Source of the DNA: Planifilum sp021793745
Lineage (GTDB): Bacteria; Bacillota; Bacilli; Thermoactinomycetales; DSM-44946
NCBI GenBank assembly: GCA_937983105.1
Contig: CALKAM010000061.1
Location: 41,587-105,586, forward strand
Reading direction: 5' to 3'
DNA: 64,000 nucleotides
A program made the translations under genes and the position numbers. Of this stretch, positions 33,759 through 42,746 are shown in pieces. Under the pieces are notes generated by a model. It did no database searches. It had not been told where the DNA came from and saw only the letters and a list, made by a program, of their open reading frames with translations. Each line of letters begins with the position of its first letter. The first letter of the stretch is position 1.

Positions 33759-35603
33759 ATGCTCGTGTGGGAAGTGGCGGATCGGATGGATGATCTGACC
33801 ATCCTCTTGACAGCGTTAACCGATCCGTTGACACGTTGGGCCGTTTTCGGCGGAGTGGTTCTCTTTCTGTTTTTGTGGCTGTCGCTTTTTCGGAAGCTTC
33901 CGCCAGCGCTTTACTGCTCGGTCGCCTTGTGTGCACTCATCCTTCTTCGTGCGCTGTTCACCGACGAATGGCTCCTTCTATGGGTGTTTCTGCTCACTCA
34001 GGCGGTCGTTTCCTTCCGCTTTCCCCGGGAACGGACGATTTGGGTCGCCCTATTGTTTTTCATCGTGTATCAGGGAATACCGTGGTTGGATGAGGGATTG
34101 GCGGGCGCTTCCCTCCAGCAACTGGTCCACGAAAACTTATCCGGCGCCGCAGAAACGGGGTTGTATTTTGTCCTCAACGCCTATCTCATCCGGTTTGCGC
34201 GGAAGTTGCGGAAAGAGAACCTGCAGTTGAAGTGGGAGAACCAGCAGCTGATCGAACGGGTGAACGAAGCCCACCGGTCATTGCACGAGTATATCATCCA
34301 ACTGGAAGATATGTCCCGGCGCGATTACCTGACCGGGCTCTACAATTTCAGCGGTTTCCAGGAACAATTGACGCGCTGCCTGGCCCGGTGCGCACCGGAT
34401 CAGTTGTATCACATCATCTGCATCGATCTGGTGGATTTCCAGCAGATCAACCTGCAGGAAGGAACCGATGCCGGCGATCAGCTGTTGGTTACCATCGCCC
34501 GACGCCTGAAGCGAAGCCTCCCTTCCTATGCCCAGGTAGCCCGTTATGAGGGGGATCAGTTTGCCGTGGGGTTGATCGGCGACGATGCGGATCTGCGCCA
34601 AGCGTTGGAGACCATCGAATCGGTGATTTCCGGATTGCGCGAGGAGCGGAGCTTTATTCACTTCTGTTGGGCGACCGCTACCTATCCCCGGGAGGCCCAG
34701 AGCGCCGCCGAGCTGATTCGCTTGGCCGAGCACCGGCTGTCCATCGAGCAGCGGCGAATTCGGCACGAGGGGGAAGAGCGGCAGCGCCATCTGGAAAAAC
34801 TGTCGGCGATCGGTCAATTGGCGGCGGGTCTTGCCCACGAGATCCGAAATCCCCTCACCTCCATTCGCGGATTTATCCAGATCTCCATGATGGAATCCGA
34901 AGAGATGAAAAAGTGGGAGTCGATTATTCTCCCGGAAATCGACCGGATCAATGATCTGTTGAAGCAGTTCCTCGACTTGAGCGATACAAGGCCCTCCCGC
35001 TTTGTTCGTTTTGAACTGGACGGCCTGATTGCCGATGTGCTCCGGCTGCTCGAACCGAAGGCGATTCTGGACGGGTATCAGCTGACGGCGGAACCTCCCC
35101 CCTCTCCGGTGATGGTGGAAGGGGATCCCGAGAAGTTGAAGCAGGTGCTGATCAATCTGATCAAAAACAGCCTGGAAGCCCTCGGCGAAAAGGGGCGGGT
35201 ATGGATTCGCTGGAAGGAGCTGCGCGACCGCATCCATATTCAAGTCCAGGATAACGGATGCGGCATTCAACCGGAGCACATGTCCCGGATCTTCGATCCC
35301 TTCTTCACCACCAAGGGGGACGGAACGGGCATGGGATTGTCCATTTGTCACCGCATCATTTCCGACCACGGCGGCCAGGTTCACGTCACCAGCCAACCGG
35401 GCCGCGGGACCATCTTTAACATCCACCTCCCGATCCAGCAATTCCCCTCCTATCCGCTGGCCCTTTCCCCGGTTGAGGGAAAGGATGAGGGAGGATCCCG
35501 GGCTGAGAACGCCGAGCCCGCAGACAGACCGCTGCCCTCCGAAGCGGAAAAGCCGGGGGTGGAAGGGGAAACCATCCTGGCTTTGCGCCCCCCCTCTGTG
35601 TGA
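33759..35603 (+). CDS. Membrane sensor with degenerate GGDEF and histidine kinase domains
   Basis: 614 residues. Four or five N-terminal transmembrane segments are followed by a coiled coil and a GGDEF-like domain whose signature is EGDQF (264-268), so cyclase activity is unlikely. HisKA with His360 (AHEIRNPLTSIRGF) and an HATPase (NLIKNSLEAL, DNGCGIQPEH, GTGMGLSI) follow. The kinase core resembles sporulation kinases of the KinA-KinE type. The Pro/Glu-rich tail (about 565-614) is low complexity. The ATG at 33759 is chosen for GGAGG five bases upstream. No cognate regulator is adjacent. Confidence 0.85.
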   Translation: MLVWEVADRMDDLTILLTALTDPLTRWAVFGGVVLFLFLWLSLFRKLPPALYCSVALCALILLRALFTDEWLLLWVFLLTQAVVSFRFPRERTIWVALLFFIVYQGIPWLDEGLAGASLQQLVHENLSGAAETGLYFVLNAYLIRFARKLRKENLQLKWENQQLIERVNEAHRSLHEYIIQLEDMSRRDYLTGLYNFSGFQEQLTRCLARCAPDQLYHIICIDLVDFQQINLQEGTDAGDQLLVTIARRLKRSLPSYAQVARYEGDQFAVGLIGDDADLRQALETIESVISGLREERSFIHFCWATATYPREAQSAAELIRLAEHRLSIEQRRIRHEGEERQRHLEKLSAIGQLAAGLAHEIRNPLTSIRGFIQISMMESEEMKKWESIILPEIDRINDLLKQFLDLSDTRPSRFVRFELDGLIADVLRLLEPKAILDGYQLTAEPPPSPVMVEGDPEKLKQVLINLIKNSLEALGEKGRVWIRWKELRDRIHIQVQDNGCGIQPEHMSRIFDPFFTTKGDGTGMGLSICHRIISDHGGQVHVTSQPGRGTIFNIHLPIQQFPSYPLALSPVEGKDEGGSRAENAEPADRPLPSEAEKPGVEGETILALRPPSV

Positions 35604-35635
35604 GATAAAATAAAAAAACAGGGGGAACGAATGCC

Positions 35636-36145
35636 ATGAAAAAGGGTAAGAAGGGTTTTAACATCATCTCTCATTCCGGCGACTTTACCACCCACGGAGG
35701 ATACGTGACGGGGACGCTCAACCTGAGCAACCTCTCCTCCGTGTTGATCGACGGTGATAAAGCCAAAATCGATTTGGGCCTCATCCACGCCAAGAGCTCC
35801 GTGGAACGGGGAATCAAATTTTCCACCAACAAGGAGGATGTTCCCAACGGGAAGCTGTATTGGGTGGTGTGGGTGACGGTGGATCAAAATGAAAAGGGGC
35901 TCTATTACGCCGGAGTGGCGGCCTGCCCGATGTTGATCGACCGGGAGGCCCGCCGGGGTTGGAAGATCCTCGCCGACCATGTGAACCGAATGGATGATGC
36001 CCTGAAACGGCGCATCCGGGTCAGCGAGCTGGGGGCGGTGGAGAAAAAGGCCCTCCGGGATCTGTTGATCAGCCACGATGAAAAAATGTGGGACAACTCT
36101 CCGGAAGAACTGAAACAGGCGCTGGCCGTTGACGATCAAAAATGA
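35636..36145 (+). CDS. ywhD: YwhD family protein
   Basis: 169 residues, similar in length to B. subtilis YwhD. Conserved segments include GFNIISHSGDFTTHGGY and IDLGLIHAKSSVERGIKF. Function is unknown. In Bacillus ywhD neighbours pbpG and the speE-speB pair, as it does here with an insertion of about 2 kb. The ATG follows GGGGGAACG. Confidence 0.9.
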   Translation: MKKGKKGFNIISHSGDFTTHGGYVTGTLNLSNLSSVLIDGDKAKIDLGLIHAKSSVERGIKFSTNKEDVPNGKLYWVVWVTVDQNEKGLYYAGVAACPMLIDREARRGWKILADHVNRMDDALKRRIRVSELGAVEKKALRDLLISHDEKMWDNSPEELKQALAVDDQK

Positions 36146-36173
36146 AAGCTGTGTGAACAATTCGGCCGTTGTC

Positions 36174-36202
36174 TTGTTTCTTGCTGCATTGGACAGTACA
36201 CT
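36174..36202 (+). promoter_or_regulatory. Promoter of candidate small RNA
   Basis: TTGTTT (36174-36179), 17-base spacer, TACACT (36197-36202), starting transcription near 36209, immediately before a stable predicted fold. Confidence 0.5.
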
Positions 36203-36208
36203 GATGGT

Positions 36209-36361
36209 AAGTTGACGTGGTGTCTGCCTTCGAAAAGAGGGGAGACCAATCGTTTCAACACCGGTTCCGCCGATAACGGGTGGAAGCGGGAGCCACGTCA
36301 TCGGAATACCATCGAGCTAGGACACCGAAGCGGCGGGCATATGCCCGCCGCTTCGGTTTTT
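36209..36361 (+). ncRNA. Candidate structured small RNA with terminator
   Basis: P1 pairs GACGTGG (36214-36220) with CCACGTC (36293-36299). Inside, P2 (36222-36246, GTCT with AGAC plus five more pairs, one mismatch) and P3 (36261-36289, 10 pairs with one mismatch, loop GATAACG) form a three-way junction. A strong terminator follows. No ribosome site or open frame is present and no gene starts within 750 bases, so it looks like a free-standing RNA rather than a leader. It does not match riboswitch classes I can recall. Confidence 0.55.
36324..36361 (+). terminator. Strong terminator
   Basis: A 17-bp perfectly self-complementary stem (36324-36340 with 36341-36357, the centre ATAT forming the loop) followed by TTTTT. 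Confidence 0.9.
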
Positions 36362-37115
36362 GTGGGGGTCTGACGGTCCCTTGAGACCCGGGGCGGAGGT
36401 CAAAATCCGGCCCCGGCTCGATGGACCGGAAGGAAGGACTTGATAGAATGAAGGCAGCCGACGTCGGTTCCCGGCGGTCAAAGGGGTGAGGGAGCCCGGT
36501 TTGGATATGGTCGGCAAGGCGAAAAAGCTCGGGCGATCCTTACCGATATCCGGGCGGATTTGCGGACATGCGCGTCGAGGCTCAGTCCCCTATTGCCGGA
36601 TCTCCCGAGGCGCGGGCAAGCGGTTCCGGGTCGAAAAGGCGCTTTTCCGACCAGGATGAGATACCGTTTTATGCCTCCGACATCAGATTGGATACGGAAC
36701 GAGATGCGGGCGGAAGTGTGATAACGCGATATGGGAGGGGTTTGTCGGCACGCCGGCTAGATCCGATTTGCGCCCCTCCACGAATAATTTTTCCATCATT
36801 GAAAATATTGAATGAATTTCATGGTTTGATCCAATCCGGGATTCGGCACGCTGATCGTCTCGACAAACCGCAGCAACCCAAAGGGCGGATTGAAAAGGGG
36901 GTTGCGTGAAGGTAAAATTTTCGTATGATTTTCGTGCAGACTCGGTTTGCGTTAAAAACCGTCGCCTGCCCCATGCAACCGGTTTGCCTTGATCAAGCAG
37001 GCAGCGAACCGACGGGTTCCGGCGGATCCTGCGGCGAGTCCGGGGACGGCCTCCGCTTTGAGGATGCCCCTCGAAACGAGCGGCCGTCCCCCTATCGAAG
37101 GAGTTGTCATCAGCG
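36362..37115 (+). other. Apparently non-coding region
   Basis: About 750 bases without a convincing gene. A weak promoter (TTGCGT 36902-36907, TATGAT 36924-36929, 16-base spacer) may serve the next gene. The stretch 36780-36930 is AT-richer than its surroundings. It may be a decayed locus. Confidence 0.4.
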
Positions 37116-37784
37116 ATGGACCATGAATATATTTATTTAGTTTTTACACGGACAGGGACCTGGCTTTCCAAGGTGATTTGTAAACTTTCGCACATTGAAT
37201 ATCCCCACTCCTCGATCAGTTTCGACGACAGCTTTACGAAGATGTACTCCTTTGGCCGGAAAAACCCGGATAATCCCTTTTCCGGAGGGTTTGTCGAAGA
37301 AAATCTGCATGAAGGGATCTTCAGAAAATATCCCGGCTGCAAGTGTTTAATATACAAGGTCGCCGTGAGTGAGGAGCAGTATCTTCAAATCCGGGAACAG
37401 ATCAAGGGCTTTTTGCAGGAAAAGGACAAATACTGGTACAATTTTTTGGGACTGATCGGGGTGATGATCAACAAGCCGATAAAAAGAAAGAACCGCTACT
37501 TTTGTTCCCAATTCGTTTCCCAACTTCTGATGGACTCGGGGGTTTTTCACAGCGACAAGGTACCGGAACTGATCCGGACGGATGATCTCCTGGCCATCGA
37601 AAATAAGGAGCTGATATATGAGGGACCCGTCGACGGGGTCCCCTCCGGTTCGGGGAAATCCGGGAGGACCGTACCGGTCCGGCGGACGGCGGAAACTTCG
37701 GCGGAAAGAATCCGGATGGCCCGCTCCCGTCGGCGGGGATCCGGGTTCAAGCGCTTCCTCCCGTCCCTGGTTCGAAGCCGGTGA
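37116..37784 (+). CDS. Permuted papain-like (YiiX-type) protein
   Basis: 222 residues. A histidine in EYPHSSISFD (His31) precedes the cysteine in RYFCSQFVSQLL (Cys130), the reversed order of permuted NlpC/P60-papain folds such as YiiX. Such proteins hydrolyse amide or thioester bonds, often in lipids or peptidoglycan, but no substrate is known here. There is no signal peptide. The last 50 residues are Arg/Ser/Gly-rich and unlike the core. The ATG is 12 bases after AAGGAG; an in-frame TTG at 37104 lies too close to it. Confidence 0.65.
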   Translation: MDHEYIYLVFTRTGTWLSKVICKLSHIEYPHSSISFDDSFTKMYSFGRKNPDNPFSGGFVEENLHEGIFRKYPGCKCLIYKVAVSEEQYLQIREQIKGFLQEKDKYWYNFLGLIGVMINKPIKRKNRYFCSQFVSQLLMDSGVFHSDKVPELIRTDDLLAIENKELIYEGPVDGVPSGSGKSGRTVPVRRTAETSAERIRMARSRRRGSGFKRFLPSLVRSR

Positions 37785-37910
37785 CGGCCGCTCCTGCGGT
37801 GCCCTGCGGCGGCGTCAAACCATCGACCGCGGCACGCCCGCCGAACCTGGAAGAGCTGGGTGCATCCCCCCCGCCGCCATCCGGGTCCGCCTTCCGCGCG
37901 ATGGTCCTCC

Positions 37911-37924
37911 CCATAAATGGGGAT
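37911..37924. repeat. Short palindrome CCCCAT-AA-ATGGGG
   Basis: Six-base arms around a two-base centre, about 40 bases upstream of the small 37963 gene; a possible operator. Confidence 0.3.
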
Positions 37925-37962
37925 CATTACGCACACCCTAAGGGGGAAAGGAGGGAGAGGAC

Positions 37963-38187
37963 TTGCGGGAATCCCAGGAACACTTTGCCCGTCACGGCGG
38001 CGTCCATTTCTCCAACCGGGTCCCGCCCGAGGAGATCAACCGGTTTGTCCGCGAGCTGCCGCCGGAAAGAAGGGAAAGTCTGTATGAAGTGCTGAAGGAG
38101 CTGGAGCAGGCGGGCATGATCGTCATCCACAACGATGGCGTATGGGCCGATGGCGAAGGAAAAATTGGAGGCAGCCCGGATTGCTGA
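37963..38187 (+). CDS. Small hypothetical protein
   Basis: 74 residues, unrecognised. It is rich in charged residues with two likely helices (PEEINRFVRELPPERRESLY and EVLKELEQAGMIVI). The TTG start follows GGAGGGAG. A terminator lies 50 bases downstream, so it is probably a real short transcription unit. It is convergent with pbpG. Confidence 0.5.
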   Translation: MRESQEHFARHGGVHFSNRVPPEEINRFVRELPPERRESLYEVLKELEQAGMIVIHNDGVWADGEGKIGGSPDC

Positions 38188-38236
38188 AGGTTCGGGCTCG
38201 CCGCCCGGAGGCTTACCCCCTCCGGGATTGCAAAGG

Positions 38237-38267
38237 AAAACCCTGCGGCCCTGCCGCAGGGTTTTTT
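38237..38267. terminator. Bidirectional terminator between 37963 gene and pbpG
   Basis: AAAACCCTGCGG pairs with CCGCAGGGTTTT around a five-base loop; flanked by T-runs on both strands. Confidence 0.88.
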
Positions 38268-40315
38268 CAGAGTCCTGGAATCCATTTTTTGATCCAATCC
38301 CAGAAGGACCCTCCGCCCCCCTTTCCGGCTTCCGGGGAGTGAACCGGGCACTTCTCTTGCGGTTCGGTACCGGCGAGGAAATACTCCCACCGGACCCGGG
38401 GACATCGCTCGGTGGCCAGATGGCCCGTTTCCGGATCCACATAGACGCCCTTCACGCCCTTCGGAACTGCGAAGGTACGGGCCGGGGCGCCGGCAAGGGA
38501 TTTCTGCATGAAGGTACCCCAAATCATTTGGGCAAGGCGCCCCTCGTCGTGGGGCAGCTTCCTGGCCCGGTCATAGCCGACCCAGACGGTGGCGGCCAGA
38601 TCGGGGGTGTATCCCGCCAGCCACCCGTCCCAATCCGTCGATCCGGTTTTGCCGGCGCTCGGATGCGGGAAGAGCTGTTTCACCCGGTGGCCCGTCCCGC
38701 CGGTTTCAAAGACGCCCCGCAGCAGGTGCGTCAGCACGAAGGTTTCCGCCTCCGGGGCCACGCGCTTCTGCTCCGGCCGGTTTTCGACAATCGTCTGTCC
38801 CCGGGCGTCCATGATTTTCAGGATGCCGACCGGTTCGGTGAGTACACCCCCCGAGGCCAGGGCGGCATAGGCCCGGGTCATTTCGTAGGGTGAAACGGGG
38901 ACGCTGCCCAGGGCGAGGGAGGGAACCGGTTGGAAGGAAGCGGTAAACCCCAACCGGCGCGCCGTTTTTACCAGCTGATCCCGCCCGATCAGAAAATGGG
39001 TGTGCACGGCGTAAACATTGTCCGAACGGGCGATGGCTTCCCTCAGGGTGATGGGGCGGCCTGCGTATTGGTTTCGGAAGTTGGCGGGGCGGTAAACCCC
39101 TCCTTCATAGGGAAAGGACGTGGGCTTGCTCTCCAGCCGGGTGACGGGGGTGATCCCCTTTTCCAGGGCGGCCAGGTAAAGAAAGGGCTTGAAGGAGGAG
39201 CCGGGCTGACGGCGTGCGAAGACCCGGTTGTACTGGGATTTTCGATAATCCTTTCCGCCGACCATCGCCCGGATGTGGCCGTTTTTCGGATCGATCGCCA
39301 GGAGTGCTCCCTGCAGCCCCTCTTTGTTCCCCAGAAATTGGTTCATGGCCCTTTCCGCCTGGCGCTGCATGTTCAGATCCAGCGTCGTATAGATGCGGAG
39401 CCCACCGCCCCGCAGCTCCGATTCCTTCAATCCGTACCGGTTGATCGCCGTTTGAATGATGTAGTCCCGAAAATACGGGGCCCGGGAGGGAGCGGGTTTC
39501 GGTTTCGGAGCGAGGGCGATTTGCTGGGACTTCGCCTGCGCGGCCTGGGATGGCGTGATCCATCCGGCTCGGGCCATGGTGTCCAAAATGGCGCGCTGCC
39601 GCTGCTTGGCCCGCTCCATCGCCGTATAGGGCGAATACCATTTGGGACCCCGGGGCAGTCCGGCCAAAAAGGCGCTTTCCGCCAGGGTGAGCTTTTTGGC
39701 CGGTTTTCCGAAATAGGTTTGCGCCGCCCGTTGGATCCCGTAGGCTCCGTTTCCGTAATACACCTCATTCAGATACATCTCCAAAATCTCATCCTTGGAG
39801 AAATGCAGTTCCAGCTGGACGGCGAGGATCGCCTCCTTCCATTTGCGGGACCAGGTCCGATCCCGGGTCAAATACAGGTTGCGCGCCAGCTGTTGCGTGA
39901 TGGTACTGGCTCCCTGGGCGATCCGCATCTCCCGCAGATTGACCCAGGCGGCTCGAGCGATACCGCGGAGGGAGAGGCCGAAATGGCTGTAAAAGGTCTG
40001 ATCCTCGGCGGCGAGGGTGGCCCGGATCAAGTGGTCGGGCACATCCTTCAACTGGACAGGATCCCGGTGCTCTCCCCTGTCCAGTTGGTCGATCAGGTTT
40101 CCGCGAATATCGTAAACCTTGGTGGTCATCGGAATGTCCGGCGGAGGGAGGGGGCGGGATTTGAGATAAAGGAGGCTCAACAGGAGCACCGCCCCCAGAG
40201 CCAACAGGATGATTCCCGCAATCTTGAGCACGCGTTTCCCCCGAGCCAGCCAACGCCAAGCGGGAATCGGCTCCATGGTCGGATCCGGAGGAAGTTGGTT
40301 CATGCCGTCGCCCAT
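38267..40315 (-). CDS. pbpG: Class A penicillin-binding protein PbpG
   Basis: 682 residues. One N-terminal transmembrane helix (about 30-52) is followed by a GT51 glycosyltransferase with catalytic Glu104 in AAEDQTFYSHFG and a transpeptidase with SSFK (373-376), SDN (431-433) and KTG (556-558). It polymerises and cross-links peptidoglycan; PbpG of B. subtilis acts in spore wall synthesis. The ATG at 40315 was preferred because AGGGAG lies nine bases upstream. A Gly-rich C-terminal tail ends in a short hydrophobic stretch. Confidence 0.93.
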   Translation of the reverse strand: MGDGMNQLPPDPTMEPIPAWRWLARGKRVLKIAGIILLALGAVLLLSLLYLKSRPLPPPDIPMTTKVYDIRGNLIDQLDRGEHRDPVQLKDVPDHLIRATLAAEDQTFYSHFGLSLRGIARAAWVNLREMRIAQGASTITQQLARNLYLTRDRTWSRKWKEAILAVQLELHFSKDEILEMYLNEVYYGNGAYGIQRAAQTYFGKPAKKLTLAESAFLAGLPRGPKWYSPYTAMERAKQRQRAILDTMARAGWITPSQAAQAKSQQIALAPKPKPAPSRAPYFRDYIIQTAINRYGLKESELRGGGLRIYTTLDLNMQRQAERAMNQFLGNKEGLQGALLAIDPKNGHIRAMVGGKDYRKSQYNRVFARRQPGSSFKPFLYLAALEKGITPVTRLESKPTSFPYEGGVYRPANFRNQYAGRPITLREAIARSDNVYAVHTHFLIGRDQLVKTARRLGFTASFQPVPSLALGSVPVSPYEMTRAYAALASGGVLTEPVGILKIMDARGQTIVENRPEQKRVAPEAETFVLTHLLRGVFETGGTGHRVKQLFPHPSAGKTGSTDWDGWLAGYTPDLAATVWVGYDRARKLPHDEGRLAQMIWGTFMQKSLAGAPARTFAVPKGVKGVYVDPETGHLATERCPRVRWEYFLAGTEPQEKCPVHSPEAGKGGGGSFWDWIKKWIPGL

Positions 40316-40353
40316 CCCGTCACGCTCCCTTTTCGATGTCGAAACTGCCCTCG

Positions 40354-40370
40354 GTTGACAATTCGTCAAC
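40354..40370. repeat. Inverted repeat upstream of pbpG
   Basis: GTTGAC and GTCAAC separated by five bases, in the pbpG-speE divergent region; a possible regulator site. Confidence 0.35.
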
Positions 40371-40440
40371 AGTATGGGAGAAGAAATGGAAGATTATACT
40401 TGGCGGGACGGCGGAGACGTCGGTTTTTGAAATCGGGCGA

Positions 40441-40469
40441 TTGAGGTCGAAACCGAGTTGCTTTATTCT
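40441..40469 (+). promoter_or_regulatory. Promoter of speE-speB
   Basis: TTGAGG (40441-40446), 17-base spacer, TATTCT (40464-40469). Confidence 0.6.
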
Positions 40470-40528
40470 AAGGATGGTGTTGGAAAAAATATTAGCGACT
40501 TTTATGCGAAGGATGGAAGGAGAGCCCT

Positions 40529-41371
40529 ATGGATAAGCCCCAGATGGAACTATGGTTTACGGAAAAGCAAACGCCCGATCACGGGATCACCAGCAGGATT
40601 GTCCGCACCCTTCATCGGGAAGAGACGAAATATCAGACCGTCGACGTGATTGAAACCCGGCAATTCGGCCGGATGCTGCTTTTGGACGGCATGGTCATGA
40701 CCACGGACAAGGATGAATTCGTCTACCACGAAATGATCGCCCATGTGGCGATGAATACCCATCCCGAGCCGAAGGATGTGTTGGTGATCGGCGGCGGGGA
40801 CGGCGGAGCGATCCGGGAAGTGCTGAAATATCCCTCGGTGGAGACGGCTACCCTGGTGGAGATCGACGAGCGGGTGATCGAGGTGGCCAAGACCTACTTC
40901 CCGGCCATCGCCGGAGCCCTGGATGACCCCCGGGTGCGCATCCGGATCGAGGACGGCATCCGTCACGTGGAGGAAAAGGAGGACACCTACGATGTGATCC
41001 TCGTGGATTCGACGGAGCCGATCGGACCGGCGGTCGGGCTCTTTCAGCGCGATTTCTATGAGCGGATCTTCCGCGCCCTGCGCCGGGACGGCATCATGGT
41101 GGCCCAGTCGGAATCCCCGTGGTTCAACCGCGATCTGATCGCCCGCGTCTACCATGATATCGCCGACCTTTTCCCGATCGCCCGACTCTACACCGCCAGC
41201 GTTCCCACCTATCCCAGCGGTTTGTGGAGTTTCACCCTGGGATCCAAGGTGTATGATCCCCTGGAGGTGGACGAGGTCCGATTGCGCCGTCCGGAGACGA
41301 AATACTACACACCGGAGATCCACAAGGCGCTGTTTGCGCTGCCCAAATATGTGGCGGAGCTGACGAAATGA
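40529..41371 (+). CDS. speE: Spermidine synthase
   Basis: 280 residues. The aminopropyltransferase fold is shown by VLVIGGGDGGAIREVLKY (decarboxylated-SAM binding) and YDVILVDSTEP. It transfers aminopropyl to putrescine. With the adjacent speB it completes the agmatine-putrescine-spermidine route. GGAAGGAG precedes the ATG. Confidence 0.95.
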   Translation: MDKPQMELWFTEKQTPDHGITSRIVRTLHREETKYQTVDVIETRQFGRMLLLDGMVMTTDKDEFVYHEMIAHVAMNTHPEPKDVLVIGGGDGGAIREVLKYPSVETATLVEIDERVIEVAKTYFPAIAGALDDPRVRIRIEDGIRHVEEKEDTYDVILVDSTEPIGPAVGLFQRDFYERIFRALRRDGIMVAQSESPWFNRDLIARVYHDIADLFPIARLYTASVPTYPSGLWSFTLGSKVYDPLEVDEVRLRRPETKYYTPEIHKALFALPKYVAELTK

Positions 41372-41380
41372 GGTGATGGG

Positions 41381-42256
41381 ATGCGCGCAGAGGAAGCCTA
41401 TTCCGGCAACGTGTTTATCGCCGCCAGGCCGGATCTGGAGGAGAGCCGGGCGGTGATCTACGGCATGCCGATGGACTGGACGGCCAGCTTTCGGCCGGGT
41501 TCGCGGTTCGGCCCGCGGCGAATCCGCGAGGTTTCCCTGGTCCTGGAGGAATACAGCCCTTACCTGAGGCGGGAACTGGCCGATGTTCCCTTTTTTGACG
41601 CCGGCGATATTCCCCTCCCCTTCGGAAACCCCGAGCGGAGTCTGGAGAGAATCGGCCGGTTCGTCGCGGAAGTGTTGGATCGGGGCAAAATACCGATCGG
41701 CCTCGGCGGTGAACATCTGGTCACTTGGCCGGTAGTAAAGGAAGTGTACAAGCAGCATCCCGATCTGGCCGTCATCCACTTGGATGCCCACGCCGATCTG
41801 AGGACGGAATACGAAGGGGAATCCCTCTCCCATGCCACGCCCCTGCGGAAGATCGCCGAGTTGATCGGCCCGGAAAACGTCGTTCAGTTGGGAATCCGCT
41901 CGGGAACCCGCGAAGAGTTTGAATATGCCGCCTCCTCCGGGATTCGCTTTCATCCCTTTGAGGTGCTGCAACCCTTGAAGGAGGAACTGCCCGCCTTGGC
42001 CGGTCGACCGGTTTATGTGACCGTGGACATCGACGTCCTGGACCCGGCCTTCGCCCCCGGAACGGGGACGCCGGAGCCGGTGGGGATCACCTCCGGGGAG
42101 CTGATGGAATCGCTCCATGCGATCGCCCGTTCCGAGGTGAAGGTGGTGGGTGCCGACCTGGTTGAAGTGGCCCCCGCCTACGATCCGACGGACCAGACGG
42201 CGGTGGTGGCCGCCAAGATGTTGCGGGAGATGCTTCTGGGTTTCGTCCCGGCTTGA
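41381..42256 (+). CDS. speB: Agmatinase (ureohydrolase)
   Basis: 291 residues. The binuclear manganese ligands are in GGEHLVTWP, HLDAHADL and VTVDIDVLDPA. It hydrolyses agmatine to putrescine and urea. It is nine bases after speE with GAGGTGATGGG before the start, so the pair is an operon. Confidence 0.95.
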   Translation: MRAEEAYSGNVFIAARPDLEESRAVIYGMPMDWTASFRPGSRFGPRRIREVSLVLEEYSPYLRRELADVPFFDAGDIPLPFGNPERSLERIGRFVAEVLDRGKIPIGLGGEHLVTWPVVKEVYKQHPDLAVIHLDAHADLRTEYEGESLSHATPLRKIAELIGPENVVQLGIRSGTREEFEYAASSGIRFHPFEVLQPLKEELPALAGRPVYVTVDIDVLDPAFAPGTGTPEPVGITSGELMESLHAIARSEVKVVGADLVEVAPAYDPTDQTAVVAAKMLREMLLGFVPA

Positions 42257-42290
42257 ATGGGAACAACTTCGAAAAAGGGGCGAAGTGTCG

Positions 42291-42746
42291 ATGGTGCCGG
42301 TCCGCGTATGCGTGCTCTCTTCCATGTTTGACGGAAGGGATGTGGAAAACATCCGCCAGGAGATGGAGGGGCGGTTTGCGGAGAAGCGGGGCGAATGGGT
42401 GCTGAGGTATGTGGAGCAAAGCGGGGAGGAAGCGGCAACGCGGACGACGCTGAGGGGCCGGGAGGACTGCATCACCGTCGTCCGCAGCGGTGGCCTCAAC
42501 TTCCGCCACACCTATTTTCCCGGGAAAACCACCACCAGCTGGGTTCACACCCCGGCGGGGTCGATGGAGATGGAAGTGACAACGCGGGATTACCGCCGCC
42601 ACAGGTGGGAGGGGGGCGGGGAATTCCGCTTCGCCTATGATTTGCGGATGGGCGGGGAAAACTTGGGAACATACGCGTTACATATTCAATGGAGGGAGGA
42701 ACCGCGGAATGACCGTACTGACGCGGATGCGGGAAACACTCCGTGA
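42291..42746 (+). CDS. ywiB: DUF1934 beta-barrel protein YwiB
   Basis: 151 residues of the DUF1934 lipocalin-like family (GLNFRHTYFPGKTTTSWVHTP). The ywiB-argS pair is conserved in Bacillus. The ATG at 42291 follows AAGGGGCG. It ends 38 bases inside argS, an unusually long overlap. Function is unknown. The gene also contains an NBS-like palindrome at 42515-42528. Confidence 0.85.
   Translation: MVPVRVCVLSSMFDGRDVENIRQEMEGRFAEKRGEWVLRYVEQSGEEAATRTTLRGREDCITVVRSGGLNFRHTYFPGKTTTSWVHTPAGSMEMEVTTRDYRRHRWEGGGEFRFAYDLRMGGENLGTYALHIQWREEPRNDRTDADAGNTP

Noticed and set aside
36568..36909. 113-codon open frame in the gap after the small RNA
   Set aside because: No ribosome site, low-complexity sequence and no family resemblance.
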